From a virus, in the IMG/VR virus record IMGVR_UViG_3300009285_000365, positions 1 to 41,179 of that record: DNA of 41,179 nucleotides. One strand, given 5' to 3'. The notes beneath the pieces are model-generated. The model saw nothing but the letters and a program-made list of their open reading frames with translations. It was not told the origin of the DNA and ran no database searches. Below are positions 1 through 8,174 of the stretch, piece after piece. Position 1 is the stretch's first letter, and each line of letters starts with the position of its first letter. Both the position numbers and the translations under genes were made by a program.

Positions 1-1
1 C

Positions 2-469
2 TATACCGGCAAGCCCAACTGGATCAAACAAATGATCAGCGTTTACCAAAAATACCAGGATCCGGTGGTGGCCCTGGTTAAAGTGACCAAAGAAGACACC
101 AAACGTTATGGTATTTTTTCCGGCCCGGAGGTTGAACGTAACATTTACCAGATCAACAGCATCATGGAAAAACCGGGTCCTCAAAAAGCCAAATCCAATC
201 TCGGCGGCATCGGCGGCTACGTCTTAACGCCCGACATTTTTAACATTTTGGAAAAACTAAAGCCGGGCAAAGGCGGCGAAGTCTGGCTGGCTGACGCCGT
301 TAAACAGCTTAACCGGATCCGCCCCATCTACGGCCGGCTGATTGAAGGCAAACTTTATGACGCGGGCACCATTCTCGGCTGGCTAAAGGCCAATATTGAA
401 CTGGGCTTGTCTCATCCTAAAATCCATAATGAGTTTAAACAATATCTCAAAAAATTAAAAATCCAGTAA
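2..469 (+). CDS. galU: UTP-glucose-1-phosphate uridylyltransferase, C-terminal part (5' end outside window)
   Basis: This enzyme makes UDP-glucose from UTP and glucose-1-phosphate in the cytoplasm, feeding surface glycan synthesis. The frame is open back to base 2, upstream of the first ATG at 32, so the gene is cut by the window edge; about 155 of the usual ~290 residues are present. Seen: the late GalU block GIGGYVLTPDIF, then GKGGEVWLADAV, and the near-terminal pattern GKLYDAGTILGWLKA, which follow the family's order (YVLTPEIF, GGEIQLTDA, YDxGxxxGYLKA). It lies on the host side of the phage junction, 4 bases before the next gene. Base use is more AT-rich than in the phage genes. Confident for the family; closely related nucleotidyltransferases are the only alternative. 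Confidence 0.8.
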   Translation, partial: YTGKPNWIKQMISVYQKYQDPVVALVKVTKEDTKRYGIFSGPEVERNIYQINSIMEKPGPQKAKSNLGGIGGYVLTPDIFNILEKLKPGKGGEVWLADAVKQLNRIRPIYGRLIEGKLYDAGTILGWLKANIELGLSHPKIHNEFKQYLKKLKIQ

Positions 470-473
470 AATC

Positions 474-1073
474 ATGAGATTAATTAAAACGAAAAAATTC
501 TGGCTCTTCAATTTAATCTTAATTTTTTTGCTGACCTCCGGCCTTTCGTGCAAACTCTTTCCGGCCAAAACTCCGCCAACGGCCCTAACACAAAATGTTG
601 AACTTTCCTGGTGGGGCGTGTGGGATAACAGTTCTGACGTTCAACCCCTGATTGATGACTTCCAGGCCCTGCATCCCAACATTTCCATCAAGTACAAAAA
701 GTTTAGATACCAGGAATACGAACAACAACTTTTAGAAGCCTGGGCCGAAGACCGCGGCCCCGATATTTACAGCATTCCCGCCACATGGATCAAAAAATAC
801 CAAAGCCGCATTGCGCCAATGCCTAACAGCGTTAAGTTATCGTTCCAGGAAGTTACCAAAACTTTAGGTAAAACCGAAGTCAACACGTACGTGAGGGAGC
901 TGGGTACCTTTTCTTTAGGTGACATTAAAAATCAATTTACCGACGTTGTCTATAATGACGTTATTTTGGATGGCCGGATTTTCGGCCTGCCCTTTAGCCT
1001 GGATACCCTGGTTCTTTATTATAATCGCGATTTGCTAACCCACACATATCCCACACTATACCAAACTGTATAG
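474..1073 (+). CDS. Sugar ABC transporter solute-binding lipoprotein, truncated at the phage junction
   Basis: The intact protein would bind a sugar outside the membrane and hand it to an ABC permease. Seen: a positively charged start (MRLIKTKK), a hydrophobic segment, and a cysteine at about residue 26 in LLTSGLSC that could be a lipid attachment site, although the lipobox is imperfect. Then come ELSWWGVWD, EDRGPDIYSIPATW and GLPFSLDTLVLYYNRDLL, all typical of family 1 extracellular solute-binding proteins. Family members are about 400-450 residues; here homology-like sequence stops after YYNRDLL (about base 1040), and about ten unrelated codons lead to a stop at 1071-1073. The gene is therefore broken by the junction. 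No Shine-Dalgarno is visible before its ATG, unlike the phage genes. Confidence 0.75.
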   Translation: MRLIKTKKFWLFNLILIFLLTSGLSCKLFPAKTPPTALTQNVELSWWGVWDNSSDVQPLIDDFQALHPNISIKYKKFRYQEYEQQLLEAWAEDRGPDIYSIPATWIKKYQSRIAPMPNSVKLSFQEVTKTLGKTEVNTYVRELGTFSLGDIKNQFTDVVYNDVILDGRIFGLPFSLDTLVLYYNRDLLTHTYPTLYQTV

Positions 1074-1075
1074 GA
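1036..1075. other. Host/phage junction, candidate attachment site (attL)
   Basis: Left of about 1040 the sequence codes for a bacterial transporter protein; right of it there is a phage terminator and leftward phage genes. Composition and coding direction change at the same place. The boundary contains ctatac-caaact-gtatag (1056-1073), which has the layout of a tyrosine-recombinase core: inverted arms around a 6-bp overlap. No integrase is in the window and the partner attR is not visible. A chimeric assembly would look the same, so this is only a candidate. Confidence 0.45.
1056..1073. repeat. Perfect inverted repeat, 6-bp arms with 6-bp spacer
   Basis: Arms ctatac (1056-1061) and gtatag (1068-1073) flank the spacer caaact. 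The repeat sits exactly between the truncated host gene and the phage terminator, which is why a recombination core is suspected. Confidence 0.6.
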
Positions 1076-1080
1076 TAAAG

Positions 1081-1105
1081 AAAGCCCCCTGCGGTAGGGG
1101 GCTTT
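1081..1105 (-). terminator. Rho-independent terminator of the leftward structural operon
   Basis: A perfect 10-bp stem (1081-1090 with 1096-1105) with a 5-base loop starts with AAAG and ends with CTTT. It lies 20 bases downstream of the last leftward gene. The stem's own A/T ends let it work in both directions, so it would also stop host transcription entering the phage. Confidence 0.8.
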
Positions 1106-1125
1106 GTGTTGCGTGACGGGGGAGG

Positions 1126-1551
1126 CTAGGCTGTAATATAAATTAATTCACCTTGTATTGTTTTTGTCCCAGACGCCGTCCACGCAGACAGCGCAAGGTC
1201 TGGATACGCCGTGATTGTAGTAGATGAGTTTGCGGCGACGATAAAACCTGCAACATACGATCCGGTATTATCTCTTGACCGAATAATATTATGCGCCGCT
1301 CCGCTTGCTGCGTGTGGCATGGTAAATGTCGCTACGGTATCGTTGCTTGTTCCAGACAGATTGAATCGCACAAAAACCAATTTACCAATACGCGTACAAA
1401 TCAGAATTTCACTTGTAAAAGATGACCACCCCGTAACGGTAGATGTAGAGTAATAATCCACAATCGCCGTTCCGCTCTCGATCATATAAGCCGATTGAGC
1501 CAGCTTCCTGACCTCGTTGATCTGCTTCTGTAAGCGTTCTATCTCATTCAT
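1126..1551 (-). CDS. Probable tail-tip / fibre protein with N-terminal coiled coil
   Basis: A 141-residue protein. The first ~20 residues (MNEIERLQKQINEVRKLAQS) look like a trimerising coiled coil; the rest is rich in Ser, Thr, Ala, Val and Ile with short alternating beta strands, as in compact C-terminal domains of phage fibres. It is the last gene of the tail module, starts with an ATGA overlap on the baseplate gene and is followed by the terminator. No sequence family is recognised; the role comes from position and fold-like features. It may form the receptor-contacting tip. Confidence 0.5.
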   Translation of the reverse strand: MNEIERLQKQINEVRKLAQSAYMIESGTAIVDYYSTSTVTGWSSFTSEILICTRIGKLVFVRFNLSGTSNDTVATFTMPHAASGAAHNIIRSRDNTGSYVAGFIVAANSSTTITAYPDLALSAWTASGTKTIQGELIYITA

Positions 1552-2669
1552 GCGCCTGATACCTCAACCCGAATGTCCGGTGTCTCGCGCCCGTCATAGT
1601 CCAGCGTGAAGCCTACCGCGTCAATGTCAACGTCAAGCTGCTTGCCGCGCACTTCCATGATGACGGTGTCGCCAAATGAATAATCAACGTCATAGCGCGC
1701 TTGGGTGGTATCCAGCAGCGTACCGCCCGCCCGCCATTGGGGGCGATACTTCTCCAGCTTCGCCTCGGCCTGGGCCAGGGTAGCCGCGTCGCTCGCGCCT
1801 TCCCCGCCCGCCGATGCGTTGCAATAGCCCTCGCGCCTGTTCCAGATGGATGCGTTATAGCGCGTGGCGTCGCTTGCATCGCCCTCGTAGCGCGCATCTT
1901 CTACGCCCTGCCCGCGCCCGTAGATATAATTCATCTCATCAACGTGGTCGTATTCGAGATAGCCGCCTTCCAGATTGCCCCACTGCCGCCCGAAGAATAC
2001 CGGATTATCGCTGGTACTCCCGTGGTCATTCCCGCGTCGCGTGGTAAACGTCTGGAACTGCCAGCCCAACAGCCCTGTGCTGGTGAACTGTGGGATCATA
2101 TCGAAGTACAACGCCGTGCTGTTCTGCGCGCTTGCCTCGGATATGTCTTGCAATACCTCTAACACATTCTGCCAACTCATCCCCTTTGTGCCAGAAGGCG
2201 CGGCGGCCAGGTCGCCTTGCACGGTGAACCCGCCACCCACCGCGGCGATATTACGCCCCGCCGCTGCATCTGCCCCTAAGTTATCAACGACAACCGCCTT
2301 CATCATGTCGTCAAACTGGTCGGTCATTAGCGCCTGTGCGCTGGCTGCGTCGTATGCCACCACGCGTCCCGATAGCAGGTAGTTGGCGTCATAGCCCCAA
2401 AGCTGGGTGCGCTCCGTTCCGCTTGCGTCCGAGTATATCCAGCGGCGCACAAAGTAGGAGTTGAACAGCTTCAGCGCCCCGCCTGCTGACTTGCGCCAAA
2501 ATTCAACGATTGAATCTAAGCCGAATAGACTATCGTACCTTGACGGCAGGGTGATCGTCATTGCGCCGATAGCGTTACGCCTGCGCGTGACACTGAACCC
2601 GCCGGTATAGTCCAGCGTGGTAATCCTGTTACCGCTTGCGTCGTCCAGCCATACTTCCCATTCGCTCAT
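1548..2669 (-). CDS. Siphovirus Gp37-like baseplate / tail protein
   Basis: A 373-residue protein of the kind found directly after the distal-tail protein in many siphophages (ReqiPepy6 Gp37-like family). Seen: an N-terminal beta-rich domain (EWEVWLDDASGNRITTLDY, then FSVTRRRNAIGAMTITLP), a middle helical part with DQFDDMMKAVV, and a C-terminal beta domain ending DVDIDAVGFTLDYDG. This resembles the baseplate-hub fold built around the tail tube end. It overlaps its neighbours by ATGA on both sides and so is probably translated together with them. Family call is moderately sure; host-binding details are not visible. Confidence 0.65.
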   Translation of the reverse strand: MSEWEVWLDDASGNRITTLDYTGGFSVTRRRNAIGAMTITLPSRYDSLFGLDSIVEFWRKSAGGALKLFNSYFVRRWIYSDASGTERTQLWGYDANYLLSGRVVAYDAASAQALMTDQFDDMMKAVVVDNLGADAAAGRNIAAVGGGFTVQGDLAAAPSGTKGMSWQNVLEVLQDISEASAQNSTALYFDMIPQFTSTGLLGWQFQTFTTRRGNDHGSTSDNPVFFGRQWGNLEGGYLEYDHVDEMNYIYGRGQGVEDARYEGDASDATRYNASIWNRREGYCNASAGGEGASDAATLAQAEAKLEKYRPQWRAGGTLLDTTQARYDVDYSFGDTVIMEVRGKQLDVDIDAVGFTLDYDGRETPDIRVEVSGA

Positions 2670-5110
2670 GCTGCTACCCCGTCCGCGCCCATGTGTGTGG
2701 TGGTCCAGGTCAGGTAGCTTGTCACTGTTGGCGATCCTACTTCCTTCACGTATGCGCTGATTGAGTTAGAGCCTGGCGCAAGATAAAAGCCGGAGAAGTC
2801 AGATCCACGCAGCACCGCACGCCAGACTGAGCCGTAGAAGGATGACTTTACCGCACGGCTTCCAGGTCGGAAGTCGAGTATCAATTCTTCCCCGTCTTGC
2901 AGGTCATAATCCAGATAGATTGTAGCGCCCGTGGTGGTGTTCTTAAGCCATTGCGCGTTAGCCGATGTGCCGCCTGTGCGTTTGATGTGACACACCGGAT
3001 AGGCCCGCGCCGTGCCTGCGTTTGTGACGGTGTTCAGATATGCGCTGGTAGCTGTGCCGGCGGTGTCATATCCAAGGTAGAGGTTGTCGCCATCTACGAA
3101 TGACGCATATCCCTTTGGTGTTCCAGGTAGATCAACGGGTAGGTGTGACCATGTATAGCCATTCCATACCGCGTATCTATCTGCAACATCAACCCCGCCA
3201 GCCGCCGTGAAGTAGCCGCCCGCAAGCACGTTCCCGTTACCGAATACGTCAAGTGAATATCCAGCCTCATTGAGCCCTGTTCCTAGCGTTACAAACGTCT
3301 GCCCGTTCCACGCGGCAATCCAGGCGGTTGTCACGCCGCCCGCCGCGTCAAACTCACCCGTTACATAGACAATCCCCTTGCTGTCAATAGCAAGCGCATA
3401 TCCCTCATTCTCCAATCCGGTAGATAGCGCGCTCCACGCTGTACCGTTCCATTTTGCAATATATACCGTACTGGCAACCCCGCCCGCCGTGGTAAATGCG
3501 CCCGTTGCGTACAGGTCGCCATTAGCAGCAACCGCAAGCCCTGAGACGCCCGCAGCCTGCATACCCGTTCCCAAAGCGCCCCAATTCGTACCGTCCCAAG
3601 AAACGATGTAATCTGTTGTACCGCCAGCGACATTTAGAAATAATCCACCTGCGTACAATTTGCCATCGTTGCCAAACGCAAGCGCCCTGACTTCATCGCT
3701 CAACAGGGTGGCAGATAGCGCAACCCATTCTGCCGCGCTAATATCCCAATAGGCAATGTAATCCGCATTGGCAACCCCGCCCGCGTTCAGGAAGTCGCCC
3801 CCGATATACAAATCCCCGTTAGCGGCAACCGCCATAGCCTTGACATCTTTGTTACCGCCCAGCCCAGTACCGAGGCTTGTCAATACCCCCGTTGTAGGAT
3901 TGTATTCGATAACCCCAATCCCGTAACCATCGGCGGCGGTGCTAACATCAGCCGCCCACATTCCCCCTATGTAGATATTCCCATTTGCGGCTTTAGCAAA
4001 CGCGCGCACAATCCCGTCAAACGTGGTGCTGATATTGCTCCACGTCCCATCAATCCGCTTCACAGCGTAATCGGCATTGGAAACGCTCTGTGTGGCAGTT
4101 AGCGCAGCGGCGGCGTCGCCTACCTCGTACGCAAACGGGTCGTAACAGATTAGCCGGATCACGGGCTGGTCATTGGGCGCGCCGTTCATCGTCAGATTTA
4201 ATCCCGTATCATAGTAGGCGCGGAACTCTACCGGCTTCGTACTCAGCGCCCCGCGATAGCGCAGCACAACGGGCTGATTATCCACCACCAAATCCAGTTT
4301 CAGCGCGTCGATAATATCTTTCCTGGCGCTGTGGATTGTGGCGGGTGTGTGCCCTGTACTCATCAGCACAGTCAGGTCAATGGCGCGCGGTTCTACCTTT
4401 GCGCCCATGAATTGCGCGCCCGGTAGCATTGCGTTACTCCATGTGTGGTGCGTGATGGGAGCCATGCCGATACCGTCAGCCCACAGTGGCACAACGTTAT
4501 AGGTATCGTAAATATCTGTAACCGTGCCGCCCGAGCGTTCCTGTGCGCTGCGTGTGCTGGTCGAGGCGTGGGGTGTGCCATTCCATTTGTAGCCAGGGGA
4601 GCTGGTCATAAAGCCAGTAACATCCCCGTCAATGTAGGTTGTCTCTGCGCCCGTCTCTAACTGCAACCCGTCGATATTGAAGAAGTTTGCCGATTCTGTT
4701 GTGCGGCGCACTTCCAGGCGGTATGTGGCATTACTGTCACAGGTCCATGATACGGATTTGCGCTTCCATGTTCTGTCACCCGTCCATGTGGTTGTAGCCT
4801 TTGCGGTTGCCCCGTCGCTTGAATAGATACCAATTATCATTGCGCTGCTGGTCGCGTCATATACATCCGCGCTGAATGTGTATGTCGTTCCACTGGTCAA
4901 GGCAATGCTGTAATATGCGCCAGATGCTACCGCTGTTTCGGCTGTAACCTTGAGGCTGTATGCTCCGCGTAGCGCGGTTGCCGCTGTCACAAGAAATACG
5001 CTTGCGCCGTACCCGCCCCACGGCGCATACACCCCCGCTTCAAATGACGGATTGGTTATCAGGTTCGTCTTAGTTACAGGGATAATGACATCCCATAAGC
5101 CAGTTGTCAT
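2666..5110 (-). CDS. Distal tail protein with carbohydrate-binding module and inserted seven-bladed beta-propeller
   Basis: An 814-residue protein with four visible parts. Residues ~15-185 resemble a carbohydrate-binding jelly roll (starts NLITNPSFEAG, ends near GLQLETGAETTYIDGD). Residues ~205-335 look like the first half of a distal-tail (Dit) protein (AIDLTVLMSTG, PVVLRYRGAL, VIRLICYDPFAYE). Residues ~345-700 hold seven repeats of ~50 residues built on NGDLYIGGDFxxAGG followed by IAxWNGTxWxALGTGL, a beta-propeller. Residues ~700-814 (GATIYLDYDLQDGEELILDF, then SDFSGFYLAPGSNSI) match the usual C-terminal half of Dit-like proteins. The propeller thus splits the Dit core. It probably crowns the tail and binds surface glycans. 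Confidence 0.7.
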   Translation of the reverse strand: MTTGLWDVIIPVTKTNLITNPSFEAGVYAPWGGYGASVFLVTAATALRGAYSLKVTAETAVASGAYYSIALTSGTTYTFSADVYDATSSAMIIGIYSSDGATAKATTTWTGDRTWKRKSVSWTCDSNATYRLEVRRTTESANFFNIDGLQLETGAETTYIDGDVTGFMTSSPGYKWNGTPHASTSTRSAQERSGGTVTDIYDTYNVVPLWADGIGMAPITHHTWSNAMLPGAQFMGAKVEPRAIDLTVLMSTGHTPATIHSARKDIIDALKLDLVVDNQPVVLRYRGALSTKPVEFRAYYDTGLNLTMNGAPNDQPVIRLICYDPFAYEVGDAAAALTATQSVSNADYAVKRIDGTWSNISTTFDGIVRAFAKAANGNIYIGGMWAADVSTAADGYGIGVIEYNPTTGVLTSLGTGLGGNKDVKAMAVAANGDLYIGGDFLNAGGVANADYIAYWDISAAEWVALSATLLSDEVRALAFGNDGKLYAGGLFLNVAGGTTDYIVSWDGTNWGALGTGMQAAGVSGLAVAANGDLYATGAFTTAGGVASTVYIAKWNGTAWSALSTGLENEGYALAIDSKGIVYVTGEFDAAGGVTTAWIAAWNGQTFVTLGTGLNEAGYSLDVFGNGNVLAGGYFTAAGGVDVADRYAVWNGYTWSHLPVDLPGTPKGYASFVDGDNLYLGYDTAGTATSAYLNTVTNAGTARAYPVCHIKRTGGTSANAQWLKNTTTGATIYLDYDLQDGEELILDFRPGSRAVKSSFYGSVWRAVLRGSDFSGFYLAPGSNSISAYVKEVGSPTVTSYLTWTTTHMGADGVAA

Positions 5111-6763
5111 CTATGCACCTGCCATTGATTGCATAATCGAGAAGTCGCGCGCCAGCGTGGATACCGGCGCGTTGGAGGTCATGGTGAGGTTGAAGTTATT
5201 TGTAGTCTGCTGGTTAGGGATAATTTGCCCGTCAAGTGTAGGGACAAACAATTCCGGCCCTTCCTCGCCAACAAGATAAGGTGATCCAGAGTAGACAGGC
5301 CCACCCCCGGCTTTGGGAACAGGCATACCCGGAACGTTAGGAACCCACGACCAGTCTCCGGTCTTGTTTATGTTCGCGGTGATATTGACAGTCTTATCTT
5401 CCAGGGCTTCAATCTCCAACCGTAACGCCTCAACCGCCCCGGCGTACAGCGCGGTTTCCAGTCCAGCGTCAATAGCGCCGTTCTTGTTCAGGTCGTATTT
5501 CTCGGTAAGATCCTCAACGCCCAGCATAGCGTTATAAGTCTGCTTATCTACCAGCCCCATGGATAGCGCCAGGGCAAGCGCCGCCTCTTCGTCAAGTCCA
5601 GCCGATGCCATGTTGAATAGCAGTTCATCCGAATACTTACGCATTGCGTCTTTGGCGTTGATGGACGCTTCAGCAACGGCATCTATACCAGCGGCAGCCT
5701 CGTATGCCTGGCTTTCTTCATCGTCTAATTTCATTGCGTTATCTTGCAGCGCGTCGCGCATATTCCATGTGGCGGTAGTGGTTTCCCCCGTCTTTTGCTT
5801 TAGCCATTCGTGGGCGTCGGCCGCGGCATACATTCCCCCTTGATTGATTTCTATGTGTTCGTTGAATTCTGCCTGCGTAATAATCCCATCTTCAAGGGCT
5901 TCGCGGTATTCGGATACAACGGTAATGTTGTCTGTAATACCGTCAACTAACTCGGTTAGTTTTTCGTTAGCGTCTCTGACTTCCGGTATCAGCCCGCCGC
6001 CGATAGTCTCTTTCAGATTGCCAATCGCGTTAGTCAGCCCGTCCGACTTCGTTCCTGCGTTGTAGATTGACTCAGCCGCACCACCGAACTCAGTTTGTAA
6101 CTCCTGCAAGATGAAGGTCTGCGCCCCCATGAGGTCGCCGCTCTCAACCAGCTTCTCAATCATGTTTTGCTGTTCTTCGTTGAAAGCCACGCCCACGCGG
6201 CGCAAAGCGGTCACGCCCTCGATGGGGTCATTCAGCGCCTTGCCCAATTGCGTGACGGAGGATTGCAAATCCTGACCTAGCACCGCGCTCATGTCGATAG
6301 CGGCTTCCATTGCTTGCGGAAATACCTTCTTGCCAACTTTCGTGAATGTCAGGAGTAGGGCGCTATTCTTCTTTATCAGGTCATCTTCCACGCCCGTAGC
6401 TTTAGACATCTCCCCCGCCATGTCCTCAATATCTTCCGAGGTCAATCCAGCCGCGCCGCCCGTTGACCGGATCACCGCTTCAAGCTGCGCCTGGGCTTCG
6501 GCGGCTGCCTCTGCCTCGACAACAGATGACTTGAAGAAGTCGATCAGCATACCGCCAGCCTTCAGGATAATGCCCGAAGTGGCAAGCACAGAGAACGCCT
6601 TCTTAATGCCCCCCATGCTATCTGCTATCTTATTGGACTGCGCGGAGGTCTTATCCGCTGTCTTGCCAAGGTTCTTCAGGTCATCGTCAACCTTGTCGAT
6701 CCCCTTGACCGCGTCACCTGTGATGGCCTCGATTATGATTTGCAGAGTTGACTTTGCTACCAT
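5111..6763 (-). CDS. Tail tape measure protein (short)
   Basis: This protein sets tail length and is threaded inside the tail tube. Seen: a helical N-terminus (GDAVKGIDKVDDDLKNLGKT), a hydrophobic segment near residues 55-75 (ATSGIILKAGGMLIDFF), and the highly typical blocks LGKALNDPIEGVTALRRVGV and FNEEQQNMIEKLVESGDLMG. The C-terminal region carries the common ending SPYLVGEEGPELFVPT. At 550 residues it is short for the family; at roughly 0.15 nm per residue it predicts a tail near 80 nm. Its start lies within the end of the frameshifted tail-assembly chaperone gene (50-base overlap), the classical order. Confidence 0.85.
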   Translation of the reverse strand: MVAKSTLQIIIEAITGDAVKGIDKVDDDLKNLGKTADKTSAQSNKIADSMGGIKKAFSVLATSGIILKAGGMLIDFFKSSVVEAEAAAEAQAQLEAVIRSTGGAAGLTSEDIEDMAGEMSKATGVEDDLIKKNSALLLTFTKVGKKVFPQAMEAAIDMSAVLGQDLQSSVTQLGKALNDPIEGVTALRRVGVAFNEEQQNMIEKLVESGDLMGAQTFILQELQTEFGGAAESIYNAGTKSDGLTNAIGNLKETIGGGLIPEVRDANEKLTELVDGITDNITVVSEYREALEDGIITQAEFNEHIEINQGGMYAAADAHEWLKQKTGETTTATWNMRDALQDNAMKLDDEESQAYEAAAGIDAVAEASINAKDAMRKYSDELLFNMASAGLDEEAALALALSMGLVDKQTYNAMLGVEDLTEKYDLNKNGAIDAGLETALYAGAVEALRLEIEALEDKTVNITANINKTGDWSWVPNVPGMPVPKAGGGPVYSGSPYLVGEEGPELFVPTLDGQIIPNQQTTNNFNLTMTSNAPVSTLARDFSIMQSMAGA

Positions 6764-6959
6764 TATTCCCGCGCTCCGCTTTCCTGACGTTACCTTCGCT
6801 GTTCATACAAACGATATGCGCCAAGATGGTCTCAGCGTCCTGGTTATCAAGCTCATCGGGTGTGCATTTATACACATCCCGACACAGCCAAAGTTCCTGA
6901 AGCTCTGGCGGCGGCGGTTTTGTTCTGGTGAACAAGGCCTCCGTCACCGCCAGTTTCAG
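6714..6959 (-). CDS. Tail assembly chaperone, -1 frameshift extension (GT-like C-terminal part)
   Basis: This reading frame continues the upstream chaperone gene after a -1 slip at AAAAAAC. After the slip the codons read LKLAVTEALFTRTKPPPP and on to RNNGSKVNSANHNRGHHR-like basic sequence, giving about 81 extra residues and a 187-residue fusion. An in-frame GTG at 6947 exists but has no convincing ribosome site, so independent translation is less likely. Tail chaperones of this kind bind the tape measure protein during tail assembly and are absent from the virion. Position right before the tape measure gene fits exactly. Confidence 0.75.
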   Translation of the reverse strand: MKLAVTEALFTRTKPPPPELQELWLCRDVYKCTPDELDNQDAETILAHIVCMNSEGNVRKAERGNNGSKVNSANHNRGHHR

Positions 6960-7276
6960 TTTTTTTCAGCGTCCTGAGTAAACTCCAGGCGGCCTGCAAT
7001 CGCTTTGCGCGCAACATCAGCAAGGAAGGTTATTTCTTCGTCATACATCTGCTCGAAATCGGCCTCGGATGTTGGCAGCGGAAGATCGTTACCGTCAACG
7101 TCGTGCCAGTTCCATTCTGCGATGTGGGCGATCATCAAACCAAGCGAGTCTAGTTGGCCCTCTTGCGCTTGCTTCTGGACTTCCTTGCGCTCTCCCCACG
7201 TCATGCGCCGCCATAGGATATAACTGCCCTCACCCTGTACGCTGGAAGAATCAACCTTGACCGTGGATTGTCGCAT
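6956..7276 (-). CDS. Tail assembly chaperone (G-like, zero-frame product)
   Basis: A 106-residue acidic protein between the tail tube and tape measure genes, the conserved place for the tail assembly chaperone. Seen: LWRRMTWGERKEVQKQAQEG and FLADVARKAIAGRLEFTQ, consistent with small helical chaperones. The zero frame ends GAA AAA AAC TGA, so the slippery heptamer A-AAA-AAC lies directly on the last two codons. Most ribosomes should stop here and a minority shift by -1 to make the longer fusion. Such a pair is conserved among long-tailed phages even when the sequence is not. Confidence 0.75.
   Translation of the reverse strand: MRQSTVKVDSSSVQGEGSYILWRRMTWGERKEVQKQAQEGQLDSLGLMIAHIAEWNWHDVDGNDLPLPTSEADFEQMYDEEITFLADVARKAIAGRLEFTQDAEKN
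6959..6965 (-). other. Programmed -1 frameshift site (A AAA AAC)
   Basis: On the minus strand the zero-frame codons are GAA AAA AAC followed directly by TGA. The heptamer A-AAA-AAC is a canonical slippery sequence, in phase, and the -1 frame after it is open for 81 codons to 6714. No strong downstream stem was identified by eye. Confidence 0.85.
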
Positions 7277-7288
7277 AAGTTATCCTTT

Positions 7289-7750
7289 CTACCAGCCAGC
7301 CGTGCCGATAGTGGCAGCGGTAACGGTTGCACATTCGAGCTGCACTTCAATCAGGATAGGGTCGCCGCTATCCACTTCGCCGCCAGGATAGGGGGCGTTC
7401 TTGATGATGCCCGCGCCCGTGGTGTACCCAAGATCGCCAGCATCCCCGCCGCCGGGGGACCAGCGGAAGTAGAAGGCTGATCCAGCCTCGTAAGCGGTCT
7501 TGGCGACTGCATACAGTTCGTCTGCGTCAGGCGTGTAAACGCCGCGCACGGTGACGGTGATCGGTCCGCGCTTGCCAGCTTTCAAGATGGGGGTGTCCCC
7601 GTCAAACGTGAAGGCTGTTCCCGTGGTGCGTTCCCCGCCGGATACTTCCACGCTGTTTGAAGAGCCGCTACATTCGGTGTAAGTTACGCCAGCCGTTGAA
7701 TAGCCGACATACATGCCGGTTGCGGCCATTGCTCCAGTCGTCTGTGCCAT
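7289..7750 (-). CDS. Major tail tube protein
   Basis: A 153-residue, beta-rich, cysteine-poor protein (starts MAQTTGAMAATGMYVGYST). Seen: GERTTGTAFTFDGDTPILKAG-like strands and the block VTVRGVYTPDADELYAVAKT, followed by FYFRWSPGGG, which is typical of small siphophage tube subunits made in many copies. It follows the tail-completion gene and precedes the chaperone gene, the standard place. A strong ribosome site (AAGGAG) lies upstream, as expected of a highly made protein. No family match can be proven by eye; the position carries much of the call. Confidence 0.65.
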   Translation of the reverse strand: MAQTTGAMAATGMYVGYSTAGVTYTECSGSSNSVEVSGGERTTGTAFTFDGDTPILKAGKRGPITVTVRGVYTPDADELYAVAKTAYEAGSAFYFRWSPGGGDAGDLGYTTGAGIIKNAPYPGGEVDSGDPILIEVQLECATVTAATIGTAGW

Positions 7751-7763
7751 AGTCTAATACTCC

Positions 7764-8174
7764 TTATCGCCCCTCTACGGTGGCGATTACTGCCCAATAT
7801 GGTGTACCCGCCACGTCTACCTGAGCGTTAGCGGTGATGCTCCAACGCAAGCCAGCCCGCCCGATAGTCGTAGCTGATCTCAATGCGCTGGTTAGATTGT
7901 CCTTTGCCGTAAGTGTGGCGGTGTAGTTCGCTGATTGTGTATTCTGTGCTACGGGTTCAATGGCGATAATCAGGTCACAGAACAGCGCCGGCCAGCCGCC
8001 GTTAGATTTGAATGTCATGGCGGGTTCTTCCGCGCGCGGCAATCCAGGCCACATCGCCGGAAGGTCAGCCGTCCCAAGTGACGCGGGCGGGTTGTCGAAT
8101 ACCCGCGTAACGCCCGTGACGCTGATGTCCATTAGCGCGGTCACAAAAGCGGAGGTGGTGGTAGGGGCTGGCAT
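7764..8174 (-). CDS. Tail completion / terminator-like protein
   Basis: A 136-residue protein between the head-tail connector and the tail tube gene. Seen: an N-terminal helix (TTTSAFVTALMDISVTGVTR), then PPASLGTADLPAMWPGLPRA and a beta-strand series ending YWAVIATVEGR, which resembles minor tail proteins that cap the tube and join it to the head. Its ATG overlaps the previous stop as TGATG. Function rests mostly on gene order; a neck protein is the alternative. Confidence 0.5.
   Translation of the reverse strand: MPAPTTTSAFVTALMDISVTGVTRVFDNPPASLGTADLPAMWPGLPRAEEPAMTFKSNGGWPALFCDLIIAIEPVAQNTQSANYTATLTAKDNLTSALRSATTIGRAGLRWSITANAQVDVAGTPYWAVIATVEGR

Noticed and set aside
6291-6977. 228-residue plus-strand ORF over the tape measure gene
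   Set aside because: Antisense shadow; Ser/Ala-rich composition typical of reversed helical coding sequence, no ribosome site, and the tape measure motifs on the other strand are clear.
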